From Intrasporangiaceae bacterium URHB0013 (GTDB taxonomy: Bacteria; Actinomycetota; Actinomycetes; Actinomycetales; Dermatophilaceae), in contig JIBA01000018.1 in assembly GCA_000620545.1 (NCBI GenBank), forward strand, positions 1 to 64,000: 64,000 nt of DNA, given 5' to 3'. The position numbers were made by a program, and so were the translations under genes. Below are positions 25,906-35,552 of this stretch, piece after piece (the stretch's first letter is position 1; each line of letters opens with the position of its first letter). The notes below the pieces were generated by a model. That model had not been told where the DNA came from, made no database searches, and saw only the letters and a program-made list of their open reading frames with translations.

Positions 25906-27024
25906 TCAGGACTCCCGAACCTGGACCTGCACGAACGGCGGCTTGACCACGGTGGCCTCCAGGGCTCGACCGCGGACGTCGATCTCGACGGTCTCGCTGT
26001 CGGCGATCTCGGGGCTCAGCAGGGCGAGGGCGATGCCCTGCTTCAGGCTGGGCGAGAACGTCCCGGAGGTGACCTCGCCTGCGGCGGCGCCCTTCCACGA
26101 CACGGTGCAGTGGGCGCGCGGGATGCCACGGCCGGTCACGAGGAGGCCACGCATGAGGCGGGTCGGGTTGGCGCGCTCGGCCTCGAGGGCCTCCTTGCCC
26201 CAGAAGGTGTCCTTCTTCCAGCCGACGGCCCAGCCGGCACGGGCCTGGACGGGCGAGATCTGCAGCGACAGGTCCTGCCCGTGCAGCGGGTAGCCCATCT
26301 CGGTGCGGAGGGTGTCGCGCGCGCCGAGACCGCAGGGCTTGCCCTCGAACGGAGCAAGCGCCACGAGGAGCGCGTCCCACAGGGCGGCGGCGTCGTCCCA
26401 GCGGGGCACGAGCTCGTACCCGCGCTCGCCGGTGTAGCCGGTGCGGCACACGATGACGGGCCGTCCCTGCCAGTCCGCCTCGACGAACGACATGTAGTCG
26501 TGGCCGGTCGGCAGCCCGAGCGACTCGAGCACCTCGTCGCTCTTCGTGCCCTGGACCGCGATGACACCGTAGTCACGGTGCAGGTTCGTCACGGTGATGC
26601 CCTCCGGCGCGGCGGCCTGGAGGCGACGGACGACCTCGGCGGTGTTGGCTGCGTTGGGGATGAGGAAGACGTCGTCGTCGGACTTGAGGTAGACGATGAG
26701 GTCGTCGACGACGCCGCCTGCGTCGTCGCAGCACAGGGTGTACTGCGCGGAGCCCGGCTGGATGCGGCGCACGTCGTTGGTCAGGCACGCGTTGACGAAC
26801 TCGGCCGCGCCGGGACCGGTCACCGACGCCTTGCCGAGGTGGCTCACGTCGAAGACGCCGACGCGCTCGCGCACCGCGGTGTGCTCGGCCACGACGCCGC
26901 CGCCCGGGTACTCGATCGGCATGTCCCAGCCACCGAAGTCGGCCATCTTGGCGCCGAGGGCGACGTGGCGGTCGTGCAGGGGGGAGGTCAGCGGGGAGGT
27001 CGTCCCCGACGTCGCTGTCGTCAT
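25906..27024 (-). CDS. gcvT: Glycine cleavage system T protein (aminomethyltransferase)
   Basis: Transfers the aminomethyl group of glycine from lipoylated H protein to tetrahydrofolate. Length is 372 aa, with family blocks [64 protein letters not shown] and [19 protein letters not shown] 27024 was chosen over the upstream in-frame start because TAGGTT is 7 nt before it (leaderless pattern). gcvP and gcvH are not in the window. It depends on lipoate, whose genes lipB and lipA lie 10-15 kb to the right. Confidence 0.95.
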   Translation of the reverse strand: MTTATSGTTSPLTSPLHDRHVALGAKMADFGGWDMPIEYPGGGVVAEHTAVRERVGVFDVSHLGKASVTGPGAAEFVNACLTNDVRRIQPGSAQYTLCCDDAGGVVDDLIVYLKSDDDVFLIPNAANTAEVVRRLQAAAPEGITVTNLHRDYGVIAVQGTKSDEVLESLGLPTGHDYMSFVEADWQGRPVIVCRTGYTGERGYELVPRWDDAAALWDALLVALAPFEGKPCGLGARDTLRTEMGYPLHGQDLSLQISPVQARAGWAVGWKKDTFWGKEALEAERANPTRLMRGLLVTGRGIPRAHCTVSWKGAAAGEVTSGTFSPSLKQGIALALLSPEIADSETVEIDVRGRALEATVVKPPFVQVQVRES

Positions 27025-27208
27025 GGGCGTCAACCTACCGCCCACGAGGTATGCCGCCTCCGCTCGTTATCATCGAACGCCGCCACCATCGGCGGTGTCG
27101 TGAGGCCGACCGGCGCACGAACCCGTACACCAGCGACGCACCACCGACGCACCCCCAGGACGTCCCGTGACTCGTGCGCCCGACAGCACCTCGACAAAGG
27201 AGTCCTTC

Positions 27209-28678
27209 GTGGCCAACCTGACCATCTCGAACCGCTCGTCCGCCGACACGGCCGGCGACGCGCTCGTCGTCGCGCTCGTCCCCGGTGAGGGCGGCGCCTC
27301 CCTGGCCCCTGGCCACGGCCTGCCCCGCAAGACCGTGTCGCACCTCAAGTCCGTCATCGCCGACCTCGACCTGGCCGGCAAGGTCGGTGAGGTCACCACC
27401 CTCGCCGCCGTCCCCGAGGTCGCCGCGAAGCTCGTCGTGCTCGCCGGCGTCGGCGGGCTGTCCACCGACGCCGCCGGCCTCGAGGAGGTCCGCAAGGGCA
27501 TCGGCGGGGCGATCCGGTCGCTGAGCACGAAGAAGAAGGTCGCCGTCGTCGTGCCCGGCACGTCGGTCGAGCTCGTCTCCGCCGTCGCCGAGGGCGTGGC
27601 CCTCGGGGCGTACGCCGTGTCCAAGGCCGGCACGAGGAGCACCGACGCGGTTGACGCCGTGGCGCTCGTCGGCCCCGCAGACGCCGCCTCGCGCAAGGCC
27701 GTGAAGCGTGCCGCCGCGCTGGGTGAAGCCGTCGCGTACACCCGTGACCTCGTCAACCTCCCGCCCAACCTGCTCTACCCGGAGACGTTCGTCGGCTCCC
27801 TCGCCGACCGCATCAAGGGCACGAAGGTCAAGCTCAAGTCCTACGACATGAAAGCCCTTCGTGACGGCGGCTTCGGCGGCACGGTTGGAGTGGGCCAGGG
27901 CTCGGCCAACGAGCCTCGGATCGCCGTCCTCAGCTACGCCCCGTCACGTCCGAAGGCGTCCATCGCCTTCGTCGGCAAGGGCATCACCTTCGACTCGGGC
28001 GGCCTGTGCATCAAGCCCGCGAACGGGATGCTGACCATGAAGTGCGACATGGCCGGGGCGGCCGCCGTCGCCGGCGCCGTGCTCGCCATCGCCGAGCTCG
28101 GCCTGCCCATCGCCGTCACCGGCTACCTCGGCCTCGCCGAGAACATGCCGAGCTCCACGGCCCAGCGTCCGAGCGACGTCGTGACGATGCGTGGTGGCAC
28201 GACCGTCGAGGTGCTCAACACCGACGCCGAGGGACGCATGGTCCTCGGCGACTGCATCGCCCTCGCCTCCGAGGAGAAGCCGGACGCCATCGTCGACATC
28301 GCCACCCTGACCGGCGCGCAGGTCGTGGCGCTCGCCAACACGGCTGCCGTCATGGGCAACGACGACGCCTTCCGGACGCGCGTGCTGGAGGCGGCCCAGG
28401 CGGTCGGTGAGGCGATGTGGCCGATGCCGCTGCCCCAGGAGCTGCGCCCGGCCCTCGAGTCCGTCAACGCCGACCTGGCACACAAGGGCGGCCCCGAGGG
28501 CGGCATGCTCACGGCCGGGATCTTCCTCGGGGAGTTCGTCGGCGAGGGGATCCCGTGGAGCCACCTCGACATCGCAGGCCCAGCGTTCAACGACAAGGCG
28601 CCGACGGGCTACTGGCCCAAGGGCGGCACGGGCTTCGGCGTGCGCACCCTCGTCGGCCTCGCCGAGTCCTACGTCTGA
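27209..28678 (+). CDS. pepA: Leucyl aminopeptidase, M17 family
   Basis: A hexameric dizinc aminopeptidase of 489 aa. Catalytic-domain motifs are complete: VGKGITFDSGGLCIKP (Lys and Asp ligands), MKCDMAGAAAV, and the M17 signature NTDAEGRMVL. GTG 27209 was selected because AAAGGAG lies 6 nt upstream; longer in-frame starts would run into the upstream non-coding region. It is divergent from gcvT, and a strong hairpin follows. Confidence 0.95.
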   Translation: MANLTISNRSSADTAGDALVVALVPGEGGASLAPGHGLPRKTVSHLKSVIADLDLAGKVGEVTTLAAVPEVAAKLVVLAGVGGLSTDAAGLEEVRKGIGGAIRSLSTKKKVAVVVPGTSVELVSAVAEGVALGAYAVSKAGTRSTDAVDAVALVGPADAASRKAVKRAAALGEAVAYTRDLVNLPPNLLYPETFVGSLADRIKGTKVKLKSYDMKALRDGGFGGTVGVGQGSANEPRIAVLSYAPSRPKASIAFVGKGITFDSGGLCIKPANGMLTMKCDMAGAAAVAGAVLAIAELGLPIAVTGYLGLAENMPSSTAQRPSDVVTMRGGTTVEVLNTDAEGRMVLGDCIALASEEKPDAIVDIATLTGAQVVALANTAAVMGNDDAFRTRVLEAAQAVGEAMWPMPLPQELRPALESVNADLAHKGGPEGGMLTAGIFLGEFVGEGIPWSHLDIAGPAFNDKAPTGYWPKGGTGFGVRTLVGLAESYV

Positions 28679-28684
28679 CCCCGA

Positions 28685-28727
28685 CGACGAGAGGCCACGT
28701 TCCGTGTCGGAACGTGGCCTCTCGTCG
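28685..28727 (+). terminator. 19-bp-stem hairpin after pepA
   Basis: Perfect arms CGACGAGAGGCCACGTTCC and complement around a GTGTC loop, 7 bp past the pepA stop and ahead of the convergent DUF5302 gene, so it can end both transcripts. The arm shares the GAGAGGCCA core with the 22.1-22.4 kb repeat array. Confidence 0.85.
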
Positions 28728-28749
28728 AATGCGCTGGAGAGCGGCTGGG

Positions 28750-28950
28750 TCAGGGGGCGGACTTGCGGCTGGGGCGGAACCCCTTCCGACCGGCGGGGTT
28801 GGCGGGACCGTGCGCGCCGTCCACCTTGCTGCGCTCGTGGTCGTCCGAGACGTCCTTGCCACCGTGGGGGTGCTTCTTGTCGAGTGCGGCCCGGAACTTG
28901 GCCTTCATCTCCTCGCTCGGACCTACGGACTCACCATCCTGCTTCGACAT
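28750..28950 (-). CDS. DUF5302 family small protein
   Basis: A 66-aa highly charged cytoplasmic protein. The family pattern includes EEMKAKFRAALDKKHP, VDGAHGPANPAGRKGF and a basic C-terminus FRPSRKSAP. Function is unknown. ATG 28950 follows AGGAGGAAGA, which decides the start over the in-frame ATG 13 codons upstream. Confidence 0.85.
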   Translation of the reverse strand: MSKQDGESVGPSEEMKAKFRAALDKKHPHGGKDVSDDHERSKVDGAHGPANPAGRKGFRPSRKSAP

Positions 28951-29077
28951 GCGTCTTCCTCCTGTGTGATGTGGAGCCGGGTCGGGCACGGGCTGAGCCC
29001 GTCACCCTGCCACCGTACCCAGCGCGCGGACCACTGGTTTTCCGGCGACCCGGGCGGTCGTATGCCGGGTCGCGGGC

Positions 29078-29425
29078 TCAGGCGTCACCCTGTCGTCGGC
29101 GCTTGCTCCACTCGCGCATCCGGTTGGGATAGCCCGTCTTGTTGACGTCGTAGACCGGCACGGCGAGCTTCTGGCTGATCTCGAAACCCTCCTTGGGAGA
29201 GTTCACCGCGCGCCGCGTCCACTCGCCGTCCCAGGCGATGAGCACGATCGTCGTCGGCGTGACGCTCGTGGCGGGCTCGACGTAGGCCTCGACGTCGAGC
29301 CGGGAGTCGACGAACGAGCGGAGGTGCTGCTCGACCGCCTTCCGGTCGATGTCCATCTGCGGCCCGTCGGAACGGCCGGGACGACCGTTGCCCTTGCGGC
29401 TGTGTCGCCGTGAGAACCAGCCCAT
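29078..29425 (-). CDS. Conserved hypothetical protein near lpd
   Basis: 115 aa with a basic N-terminal tail (MGWFSRRHSRKGNGRPGR), a central alpha/beta-looking segment (TTIVLIAWDGEWTRRAVNS) and a basic C-terminus (MREWSKRRRQ). I know it as a recurring actinobacterial neighbour of the lpd-sucB genes but no function. ATG 29425 has TACAGT 6 nt upstream (leaderless pattern), which decides it against the longer frame. Confidence 0.75.
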   Translation of the reverse strand: MGWFSRRHSRKGNGRPGRSDGPQMDIDRKAVEQHLRSFVDSRLDVEAYVEPATSVTPTTIVLIAWDGEWTRRAVNSPKEGFEISQKLAVPVYDVNKTGYPNRMREWSKRRRQGDA

Positions 29426-29625
29426 GTCGGCACTGTACGTGGTCGACCCGTGCCGACTGCCACAGCACGCCGGGAGGCGTGACCTGCCTGTGACGCGTGA
29501 CTCGATCAATGACAAGATGCTCTTGCACGTCCGCCCGTACGCTCGCCCACGGGTATCCCCGAACCTCCCGGACTCCCGCTGCACGACGGCAGGAGCAGGC
29601 GATTCACCCGAAGGAGCACATGCAC

Positions 29626-31005
29626 ATGCCGGCTGGTGCCGCAGGCGACTACGACATCGTCATTCTCGGTGGAGGGTCCGGCGGCTACGCCTGTGCCCTG
29701 CGGTCGGCAGAGCTGGGGCTCTCCGTGGCGCTCGTGGAGAAGGGCCCTCTGGGCGGCACGTGCCTGCACCAGGGCTGCATCCCGACGAAGGCGCTGCTCC
29801 ACGCGGCGGAGGTGGCCGACGTCGCCCGTGACGGCGCGGCGTTCGGTGTCAAGACGACCTTCGAGTCCGTCGACATGTCAGGCGTCCACGCCTACAAGGA
29901 CGGCGTGGTCGGCCGACTCCACAAGGGCCTGCAGGGTCTGGTGAAGGCGGCGAAGATCGACTACGTCGAGGGTGTCGGCGCCCTCGACGGGCCCCGCACC
30001 GTGGTCGTCGGCGACCGGCGCCTCACCGGCCGCAACGTCGTGCTCGCGACGGGCAGCTACGCGAAGACGCTTCCCGGTCTCGAGATCGGCGGCCGCATCA
30101 TGACGAGCGAGCAGGCCCTCGCGATCGACCACGTGCCGGCCCGGGTGATCGTGCTCGGCGGCGGCGTCATCGGCGTCGAGTTCGCCTCGGTCTTCAAGAG
30201 CTTCGGCTCCGAGGTGACGATCGTCGAGGCTCTCCCGCGCCTCGTCGCGGCCGAGGACGAGGCCATCAGCAAGCAGCTCGAACGGTCGTTCCGCAAGCGG
30301 AAGATCGCCTTCAAGACGGGCGTGCGCTTCGCGGGCGCCACGCAGCACGGTGACGTCGTGACCGTCTCGCTCGAGTCGGGCGAGACCATCGACGCCGACC
30401 TCCTGCTCGTGGCCGTGGGCCGGGGCCCGGTGACCGAGGGTCTCGGCTACGAGGCGGCCGGTGTCACCGTCGACCGCGGCTTCGTGCCGACCGACGCGCG
30501 CCTGCGCACCAACGTCGAGGGCGTGTACGCCGTCGGTGACATCGTGCCCGGCCTCCAGCTCGCCCATCGCGGCTTCGCCCAGGGCATCTTCGTCGCCGAG
30601 GAGGTCGCCGGCCTGAGGCCGGCCACCATCGACGAGACGGGCATCCCTCGCGTGACGTACTGCGACCCCGAGATCGCCAGCGTGGGACTGACCGAGGCAC
30701 AGGCGCGCGAGAAGCACGGCGAGGTCGCGACGTACGAGTACAACCTCGGCGGCAACGGCAAGTCGCAGATCCTCGGCACCCAGGGCTTCGTCAAGCTCGT
30801 GCGCCAGGTCGACGGACCCGTCGTCGGCGTCCACATGATCGGCGCCCGCATGGGCGAGCAGATCGGCGAGGCACAGCTCATCGTCAACTGGGAAGCGCAC
30901 CCGGAGGACGTCGCCGGTCTCATCCACGCGCACCCCACACAGAACGAGGCACTCGGCGAGGCACACTTGGCCTTGGCGGGTAAGCCGCTGCACGCACACG
31001 CTTGA
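29626..31005 (+). CDS. lpdA: Dihydrolipoyl dehydrogenase (E3)
   Basis: The FAD enzyme that reoxidises dihydrolipoamide in 2-oxoacid dehydrogenase complexes and glycine cleavage. Length is 459 aa. FAD-binding [10 protein letters not shown], the redox disulfide [13 protein letters not shown], the NAD-binding [21 protein letters not shown], and the catalytic His/Glu in [13 protein letters not shown] are all present. Two ATGs (29620, 29626) follow AAGGAG; 29626 has the better 9-nt spacing. sucB starts 31 bp downstream, so this is an E3-E2 operon. Confidence 0.97.
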   Translation: MPAGAAGDYDIVILGGGSGGYACALRSAELGLSVALVEKGPLGGTCLHQGCIPTKALLHAAEVADVARDGAAFGVKTTFESVDMSGVHAYKDGVVGRLHKGLQGLVKAAKIDYVEGVGALDGPRTVVVGDRRLTGRNVVLATGSYAKTLPGLEIGGRIMTSEQALAIDHVPARVIVLGGGVIGVEFASVFKSFGSEVTIVEALPRLVAAEDEAISKQLERSFRKRKIAFKTGVRFAGATQHGDVVTVSLESGETIDADLLLVAVGRGPVTEGLGYEAAGVTVDRGFVPTDARLRTNVEGVYAVGDIVPGLQLAHRGFAQGIFVAEEVAGLRPATIDETGIPRVTYCDPEIASVGLTEAQAREKHGEVATYEYNLGGNGKSQILGTQGFVKLVRQVDGPVVGVHMIGARMGEQIGEAQLIVNWEAHPEDVAGLIHAHPTQNEALGEAHLALAGKPLHAHA

Positions 31006-31036
31006 GCCAGAAACTGGGAAGAGGAGAAAACACGTC

Positions 31037-32923
31037 ATGTCAGAACGCGTGACCATGCCGGCCCTGGGTGAGTCCGTCACCGAGGGGACCGTCACCCGCT
31101 GGCTCAAGAACGTCGGTGACCGCATCGAGGTCGACGAGCCGCTGCTCGAGGTCTCGACCGACAAGGTCGACACCGAGATTCCCTCCCCGGTGGCGGGCAC
31201 CCTCCAGGAGATCCTCGCCCAGGAGGATGACACCGTCCCGGTCGGCGCGGACCTCGCCGTCATCGGCGACGGCGCAGGGCCCGCGTCCGGTGGCGACGCC
31301 CCGGCCGCCGAGTCGCAGTCGCAGCCCGAGCCGGCCCCCGAGCCCCAGCCCGAGGCCGCTCCGGCGCCCGAGGCGCCGAGCACCGAGCAGGAGCCGCAAG
31401 CCGCCACGAGCGAGCCCGAGGCCGCCCAGGCCGAGCAGCCGCAGGCGGGGGCGTCGTCCTCAGAGGGCGGCGAGGGTCAGACGGTCACGATGCCGGCCCT
31501 CGGTGAGTCCGTCACGGAGGGCACCGTCACCCGCTGGCTCAAGTCCGAGGGTGACGAGGTCGCCGTCGACGAGGCACTGCTCGAGGTGTCGACCGACAAG
31601 GTCGACACCGAGATCCCCTCCCCCGTCGCGGGCACGCTGACCAGGATCCTCGTCCAGGAGGACGACACCGTCCCCGTCGGAGCCGACCTCGCCGTCATTG
31701 GCGGCGCAGCCCCCGCTGCCTCCGCCGAGGCGGCCCCCGAGAAGGCGCCCGAGCCGCAGCCCGAGCCGCAGTCGGAGAAGGCCCCCGAGCCGGCGCCCGA
31801 GAAGGAGCCCGAGAAGGCTCCCGAGCCTGCCGGGCAGGCCCCGAAGGCTCCCGCGCAGGAGACCCCGGAGACGGCCACGCTCGAGGCCGCCGGCAAGCCT
31901 GCCGACGCCGAGCGCGCCCCGGCCCAGCAGTCCCCCGAGGCCGCCGGGCCGAGCGCCACCCCGTCGCGCGACGACGCCGCTGCCTACGTCACGCCGCTCG
32001 TGCGCAAGCTCGCGAACCAGCACGACGTCGACCTCGGCTCGATCACGGGCACGGGCGTCGGCGGTCGCATCCGCAAGCAGGACGTGCTCGATGCCGCCGA
32101 GGCCGCGAAGGCCCCCGCCGAGCCCGCTCCCGTCGAGCAGCCTGCCGCGCAGGCCGCACCCGCCGCATCCGGCTCCGCCGCGGCCGGCACCACCGCTGCC
32201 CCCGCGGCAGTCTCGCCCAAGCGTGGCACCCGGGAGAAGATGTCCCGCCTGCGCAAGGTGATCGCCACGCGCATGGTGGAGTCCCTGCAGGTCTCGGCCC
32301 AGCTGACCACCGTCGTCGAGGTCGACCTCACGAAGGTGGCCCGCCTGCGCGCGAGGGTGAAGAGCGACTTCGAGGCTCGCGAAGGCACGAAGCTGAGCTT
32401 CCTGCCGTTCCTCGCGCTCGCCGCCACCGAGGCGCTCAAGGCGCACCCCATGGTCAACGCGAGCGTCGAGGGCGACGAGGTCGTCTACCACGGCAGTGAG
32501 AACCTCTCCATCGCCGTGGACACCGAGAGGGGCCTGCTCGTCCCGGTCGTCAAGAACGCCGGTGACCTCAACATCGCGGGTCTGGCCCGGGCGATCGCCG
32601 ACGTCGCAGCGCGCACGCGCAACAACAAGATCACGCCCGACGACCTTGCCGGTGGCACGTTCACCATCACCAACACCGGTAGCCGCGGTGCGCTCTTCGA
32701 CACGCCGATCATCAACCAGCCGCAGGTGGCCATCCTCGGCACCGGCGCGATCGTCAAGCGTCCCGTCGTCGTCACCGACGTCGACGGGGGCGAGACCATC
32801 GCGATCCGCTCGATGATGTACCTCGCACTGTCCTACGACCACCGCATCGTCGACGGGGCGGACGCCGCCCGGTTCCTCGGCACGATGAAGGCCAGGCTCG
32901 AAGAGGGGCAGTTCGAGGCCTGA
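31037..32923 (+). CDS. sucB: Dihydrolipoyl acyltransferase (E2) of a 2-oxoacid dehydrogenase complex
   Basis: 628 aa with two lipoyl domains (residues about 1-80 and 150-230), each with the lipoylated Lys in [14 protein letters not shown]. Ala/Pro/Glu-rich linkers follow each, then a peripheral-subunit-binding domain ([20 protein letters not shown], about 315-350) and the catalytic domain ending in [18 protein letters not shown] (the DHRxxDG motif). In actinobacteria such two-lipoyl E2 proteins serve pyruvate and possibly 2-oxoglutarate dehydrogenase, so the substrate is not certain. Its lipoyl groups would be installed by lipB/lipA in this window. Confidence 0.95.
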   Translation: MSERVTMPALGESVTEGTVTRWLKNVGDRIEVDEPLLEVSTDKVDTEIPSPVAGTLQEILAQEDDTVPVGADLAVIGDGAGPASGGDAPAAESQSQPEPAPEPQPEAAPAPEAPSTEQEPQAATSEPEAAQAEQPQAGASSSEGGEGQTVTMPALGESVTEGTVTRWLKSEGDEVAVDEALLEVSTDKVDTEIPSPVAGTLTRILVQEDDTVPVGADLAVIGGAAPAASAEAAPEKAPEPQPEPQSEKAPEPAPEKEPEKAPEPAGQAPKAPAQETPETATLEAAGKPADAERAPAQQSPEAAGPSATPSRDDAAAYVTPLVRKLANQHDVDLGSITGTGVGGRIRKQDVLDAAEAAKAPAEPAPVEQPAAQAAPAASGSAAAGTTAAPAAVSPKRGTREKMSRLRKVIATRMVESLQVSAQLTTVVEVDLTKVARLRARVKSDFEAREGTKLSFLPFLALAATEALKAHPMVNASVEGDEVVYHGSENLSIAVDTERGLLVPVVKNAGDLNIAGLARAIADVAARTRNNKITPDDLAGGTFTITNTGSRGALFDTPIINQPQVAILGTGAIVKRPVVVTDVDGGETIAIRSMMYLALSYDHRIVDGADAARFLGTMKARLEEGQFEA

Positions 32924-32947
32924 GATCCCGGTCTCGAGGAGCAGCAC

Positions 32948-33856
32948 ATGACGAAGCGCGTCGCCGTCACCGGCTCGTCCGGCCTGATCGGCGGCGCGCT
33001 CCGTCACGCCCTGGCCGAGCGGGGCGACGACGTGGTCCGGCTCGTGCGTCGGTCCCCGTCCGCTCCGGACGAGGTCACGTGGGACCCCGGCCACGGCCTT
33101 CTCGACCCGGGTGCGCTCGACGGCGTCGACGCGGTCGTCAACCTCGCGGGCGTCGGCATCGGTGACCGCCGGTGGAACGCCCAGCACAAGCGCGAGGTCG
33201 AGCGGTCACGCACGGACGCCACCGGGACGGTCGCCCACGCCCTCGTCACCCACCGCGACCGCACCGGCGATACCGTCCGTCTGGTCAACGCGTCGGCCGT
33301 CGGCTACTACGGCGACCGCGGGGAGGAGCCCCTCCCCGAGACGAGCGAACCGGGTCAGGACTTCCTCTCCGGTGTCGTGGTCCGCTGGGAGGGCGCTGCC
33401 CGGCCCGCGGTCGATGCCGGGATACCCGTGGCGTTCGTCCGCACCGGACTCGTCATGGCCCGCGAGGGTGGCGCCTTCGATCGCATCGCGCTGCTCGGCC
33501 GCCTGGGGCTCGGCGGACCGATGGGCTCCGGGCAGGAGTGGTGGCCGTGGATCACCCTCGTGGACGAGGTCCGCGCCCTCGTGCACCTCATCGACCAGCC
33601 GCAGCTCGTCGGCCCGTTCAACCTCGTGGCACCCGGAGCCGCCCGACAGCGTGACATCACGTCGGCCATCGGGTCGGCCCTCTCACGCCCGGCGTTCGTC
33701 CCCGTGCCCCGGCTCGCCCTGCGTGCCGTCCTCGGCGAGTTCGCCGACTACGTCGTCGCCAGCCAGCGAGTCGAACCGCAGGCCCTGCTCGCCTCCGGCT
33801 TCACGTTCGAGCACCCTGACCTCGAGAGTGCGGTCAGGTGGATGGTGCGGCGCTGA
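32948..33856 (+). CDS. TIGR01777-family epimerase/SDR-like protein
   Basis: An atypical SDR of the YfcH type, 302 aa. It has the NAD(P) motif VTGSSGLIGGAL, VVNLAGVGIGDRRW, NASAVGYYGDRG with the family Ser and Tyr, and FVRTGLVMAREGGAF, followed by a C-terminal DUF1731-like block (FVPVPRLALRAVLGEFAD). Biochemical function is unknown. Its position after sucB and before lipB is conserved in actinobacteria. The last 23 bases overlap the convergent kinase gene. Confidence 0.9.
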   Translation: MTKRVAVTGSSGLIGGALRHALAERGDDVVRLVRRSPSAPDEVTWDPGHGLLDPGALDGVDAVVNLAGVGIGDRRWNAQHKREVERSRTDATGTVAHALVTHRDRTGDTVRLVNASAVGYYGDRGEEPLPETSEPGQDFLSGVVVRWEGAARPAVDAGIPVAFVRTGLVMAREGGAFDRIALLGRLGLGGPMGSGQEWWPWITLVDEVRALVHLIDQPQLVGPFNLVAPGAARQRDITSAIGSALSRPAFVPVPRLALRAVLGEFADYVVASQRVEPQALLASGFTFEHPDLESAVRWMVRR

Positions 33857-35426
33857 TCGCGCCGATCCGCCACCCCTGCCCGCCACGCAGCAGGCGGAAG
33901 TCGAGCCGACGCCCGACGTCGGCCGGTCTGTCCAGCCGGGCACCGTCCGAGGTGATGACGACGTACGCCGTCCAGTCGACCCTCGCGCGTACGACTGCCT
34001 CCGTCGGTGTCCCCGTGACGTAGACCGCCTCCGCCACCTGGAGGCGCAGTCCCTGCCAGCGGGTGCGGCCCTCGCGGAGCCCGGAGAGCAGCGCCCGGTC
34101 GCTGGCCAGGCTGGGCAGACCGGGGGCGTGCACTCCGGAAAGGGCCGTCTGGTCGCCCCGGACGAGCGCGGCCGCCCGTCGGTCGCTGAGCGCCTGCAGC
34201 AGGTCCTCCGGTCGGAGCGACGGACTCGCAGCATCGCGCAGGACCCTCTCCGCGGTGGCTGAGGTCGGCCCGGTCGAGGCCGGCACGCGCGGCGACGTCG
34301 AGGTCGCGGTTGCAGACGGTGGCGACGGTGCGGACATGCGCGACAGTTGGCCGTGGCTCGCGGTGGACCCGGGAGCAGCCACGACAGTCGACCCCGCGGG
34401 GACGGGCCGCGCAGCCGTCGTGACGGCAGGAGCAGGTTGCGGGGAGGCGCCTGGCGCTCGCGCCGCCAGTGCCCAACCCGTGGCTGCGACGAGTGGCACG
34501 GCGACGAACACCGACGCGACGACTCGACGTGACCAAGGGCGTGGCCCGGGCTGCGCGGGAAGCGGTGCGCGCCCGGCCTCCACCCGGAGGCGATGGGTCA
34601 GCGCCGACGCCTGGTCGGCACCGACGACCACCTCGACGCACTCCGCGGGAGCGGCATCGTAGAAGAGACGAGCGAGCTCGGCAGCGCTCGGCCGGAGCTC
34701 CGGGTCGGGGTCGATGGCCGCGGCCACGACGGGAGCGAGCTCAGGCCCGACATGGCTCACGACGATGTCCTCGTCCAGCCGCATCATGGTGTCCGGGGCG
34801 CCGTTGCCCGTCAGGCAGAACCACGCGACGGCGCCCAGGGCATACACGTCGGCGGCCTCGCCCGGGCGGTCCCCGAGTGCGACCTCGGGCGCGATGAAGC
34901 CGGGTGTCCCGTGCACGGCGCCGGGCTCGCTGCCGGCCACCCGCACGGCCCCGAGGTCGAGCAGGACGGGGCGCCCCCGGGACGTCACGGTGATGTTGGA
35001 CGGCGAGATGTCGGCGTGCAGACCTCCTGCCGAGTGCAGGTGCGCGACGGCCTCGCACACGGGCGTGAGGACCGTGACGACCTCGCCGGGACGGAGGTGG
35101 CCACGACTGCGGACCATCCCGGTGAGCTGGGCTCCCGTGACGAGGTCGAACACGAGGGCCTCGCGACCATCGGCGAGGGGCACGACCGATCGGAGCGACG
35201 CCAGGTGGTCGTGCTGGACGGCCATGAGGACCTGCTGCTCGGCGAGCGACTGCTGCCGGTCGAGCTCGTCGCGGAGGAGATGTGGCACCTTGATCGCCAC
35301 CCGGCGTCCGGTCGTATCCGTTCCCGACCAGACGATCGCCGACGACCCCGTGCCGATCACGGCGTCGACGCGGTGTCCGGGGACCTCGGGACGTTCCGGT
35401 GGCTGCTCTCGTTCGCTGTCGGCCAT
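33834..35426 (-). CDS. Membrane-anchored Ser/Thr protein kinase
   Basis: A 530-aa PknB-type kinase. It has a G-loop (IGTGSSAIVWSG), the ATP Lys in VAIKVPHL, a catalytic loop HADISPSNI (canonical HRDLKPxN) and Mg-binding DLG in LLDLGAV, followed by GTPGFIAPEV. The catalytic-loop Lys is Ser here. A single membrane helix (ASVFVAVPLVAATGWAL, about 315) leads to a roughly 200-aa extracytoplasmic part: a Ala/Pro/Ser/Thr linker, then a globular domain ending near LLRGGQGWRIGAI that has no known sensor repeat. ATG 35426 gives the usual short N-terminus. The target is unknown. Confidence 0.88.
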   Translation of the reverse strand: MADSEREQPPERPEVPGHRVDAVIGTGSSAIVWSGTDTTGRRVAIKVPHLLRDELDRQQSLAEQQVLMAVQHDHLASLRSVVPLADGREALVFDLVTGAQLTGMVRSRGHLRPGEVVTVLTPVCEAVAHLHSAGGLHADISPSNITVTSRGRPVLLDLGAVRVAGSEPGAVHGTPGFIAPEVALGDRPGEAADVYALGAVAWFCLTGNGAPDTMMRLDEDIVVSHVGPELAPVVAAAIDPDPELRPSAAELARLFYDAAPAECVEVVVGADQASALTHRLRVEAGRAPLPAQPGPRPWSRRVVASVFVAVPLVAATGWALAARAPGASPQPAPAVTTAARPVPAGSTVVAAPGSTASHGQLSRMSAPSPPSATATSTSPRVPASTGPTSATAERVLRDAASPSLRPEDLLQALSDRRAAALVRGDQTALSGVHAPGLPSLASDRALLSGLREGRTRWQGLRLQVAEAVYVTGTPTEAVVRARVDWTAYVVITSDGARLDRPADVGRRLDFRLLRGGQGWRIGAISAAPST

Positions 35427-35552
35427 CCGTCCATGCAACCAGCGCCGCACCGGTCGCCGGGCGGGCCATCCACAGGCACCGCGACGGTCCAGCGGGCCGA
35501 CGACGATGTGGCCGCACGGCATACGCACGCGGACGGCGGCGGAGCCGAAGCC

